A DNA stretch of 14,620 bases, taken from contig JABHFC010000192.1 of the NCBI GenBank assembly GCA_018676275.1, positions 1 to 14,620 of the forward strand, given 5' to 3'. The DNA comes from Gammaproteobacteria bacterium. Its GTDB lineage: Bacteria; Pseudomonadota; Gammaproteobacteria; Eutrophobiales; Eutrophobiaceae. The notes below the pieces were generated by a model. The model had not been told where the DNA came from, searched no databases, and saw only the letters and a program-made list of their open reading frames with translations. The position numbers were made by a program, and so were the translations under genes. Below are positions 14,558 through 14,620 of the stretch, piece by piece; position 1 is the first letter of the stretch, and every line of letters starts with the position of its first letter.

Positions 14558-14620
14558 ATGAGAACGATCAATATAAAGGCGTTATTATGTTTCCTTTTCA
14601 TGAATCTTGTTGCCTGTTCA
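14558..14620 (+). CDS. N-terminal end of another probable lipoprotein (cut by window edge)
   Basis: Twenty-one codons are visible: MRTINIKALLCFLFMNLVACS. A basic start, a hydrophobic core and the lipobox LVAC (17-20) indicate a lipoprotein signal. An AGGA ribosome site is 6 nt before this ATG; an in-frame ATG at 14552 is too close to it. It is 15 bp after the amidohydrolase stop, so the two are probably in one operon. Nothing of the mature protein is visible. Confidence 0.65.
   Translation, partial: MRTINIKALLCFLFMNLVACS

Overview
The window looks like chromosomal DNA of a Gram-negative proteobacterium, probably a gammaproteobacterium. Supporting signs are a Tat-targeted oxidoreductase subunit, two lipobox lipoproteins, an RsgA with the usual proteobacterial layout, sigma70-like promoters, and a GGGGACAGACC-type palindrome that I recall as common in gammaproteobacterial genomes. 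Genus cannot be fixed from the sequence. No tRNA, rRNA, CRISPR array, insertion sequence or phage gene was seen. Apart from rsgA, most of the genes are oxidoreductases, hydrolases or isomerase-like enzymes, which reads as an accessory catabolic neighbourhood.

Left part (1-5438). A LysR-family regulator, cut by the window edge, is divergent from a two-gene molybdenum hydroxylase operon: a fused [2Fe-2S]/Mo-cofactor subunit followed by an FAD subunit with an ATGA overlap. The divergent spacer holds two T-N11-A dyads placed as expected for LysR binding and activation. The FAD gene runs tail to tail, with a 4-bp stop-codon overlap, into a minus-strand gene for a cytoplasmic reductive-dehalogenase-like iron-sulfur protein. 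That gene is preceded by an unrecognised 63-residue gene on the same strand.

Middle part (5654-9371). Five closely spaced plus-strand genes form a likely operon: L-2-hydroxyglutarate oxidase-like LhgO, a small DUF6616-like protein, a DJ-1/PfpI protein resembling isonitrile hydratase, an Asp/Glu/hydantoin-racemase-fold protein in which both expected catalytic cysteines appear replaced, and a GFA-family zinc protein. The operon ends at a perfect 26-bp inverted repeat that also supplies the stop codon of rsgA, which converges from the other side.

Right part (9364-14620). On the minus strand a Tat-signal gluconate-2-dehydrogenase-subunit-3-like gene and a GMC flavoprotein gene overlap by 4 bp and lead into rsgA. 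Divergent from them is a YtcJ-like amidohydrolase that carries a lipoprotein signal, followed by the first 21 codons of another probable lipoprotein. Both divergent promoters can be proposed from the sequence.

How the genes might work together is inference. The LysR/Mo-hydroxylase pair is the best supported regulatory unit. The dehalogenase-like protein, the racemase-like protein, the amidohydrolase and the periplasmic GMC dehydrogenase are compatible with breakdown of a heterocyclic, amide-bearing or halogenated compound, but nothing in the sequence identifies a substrate.
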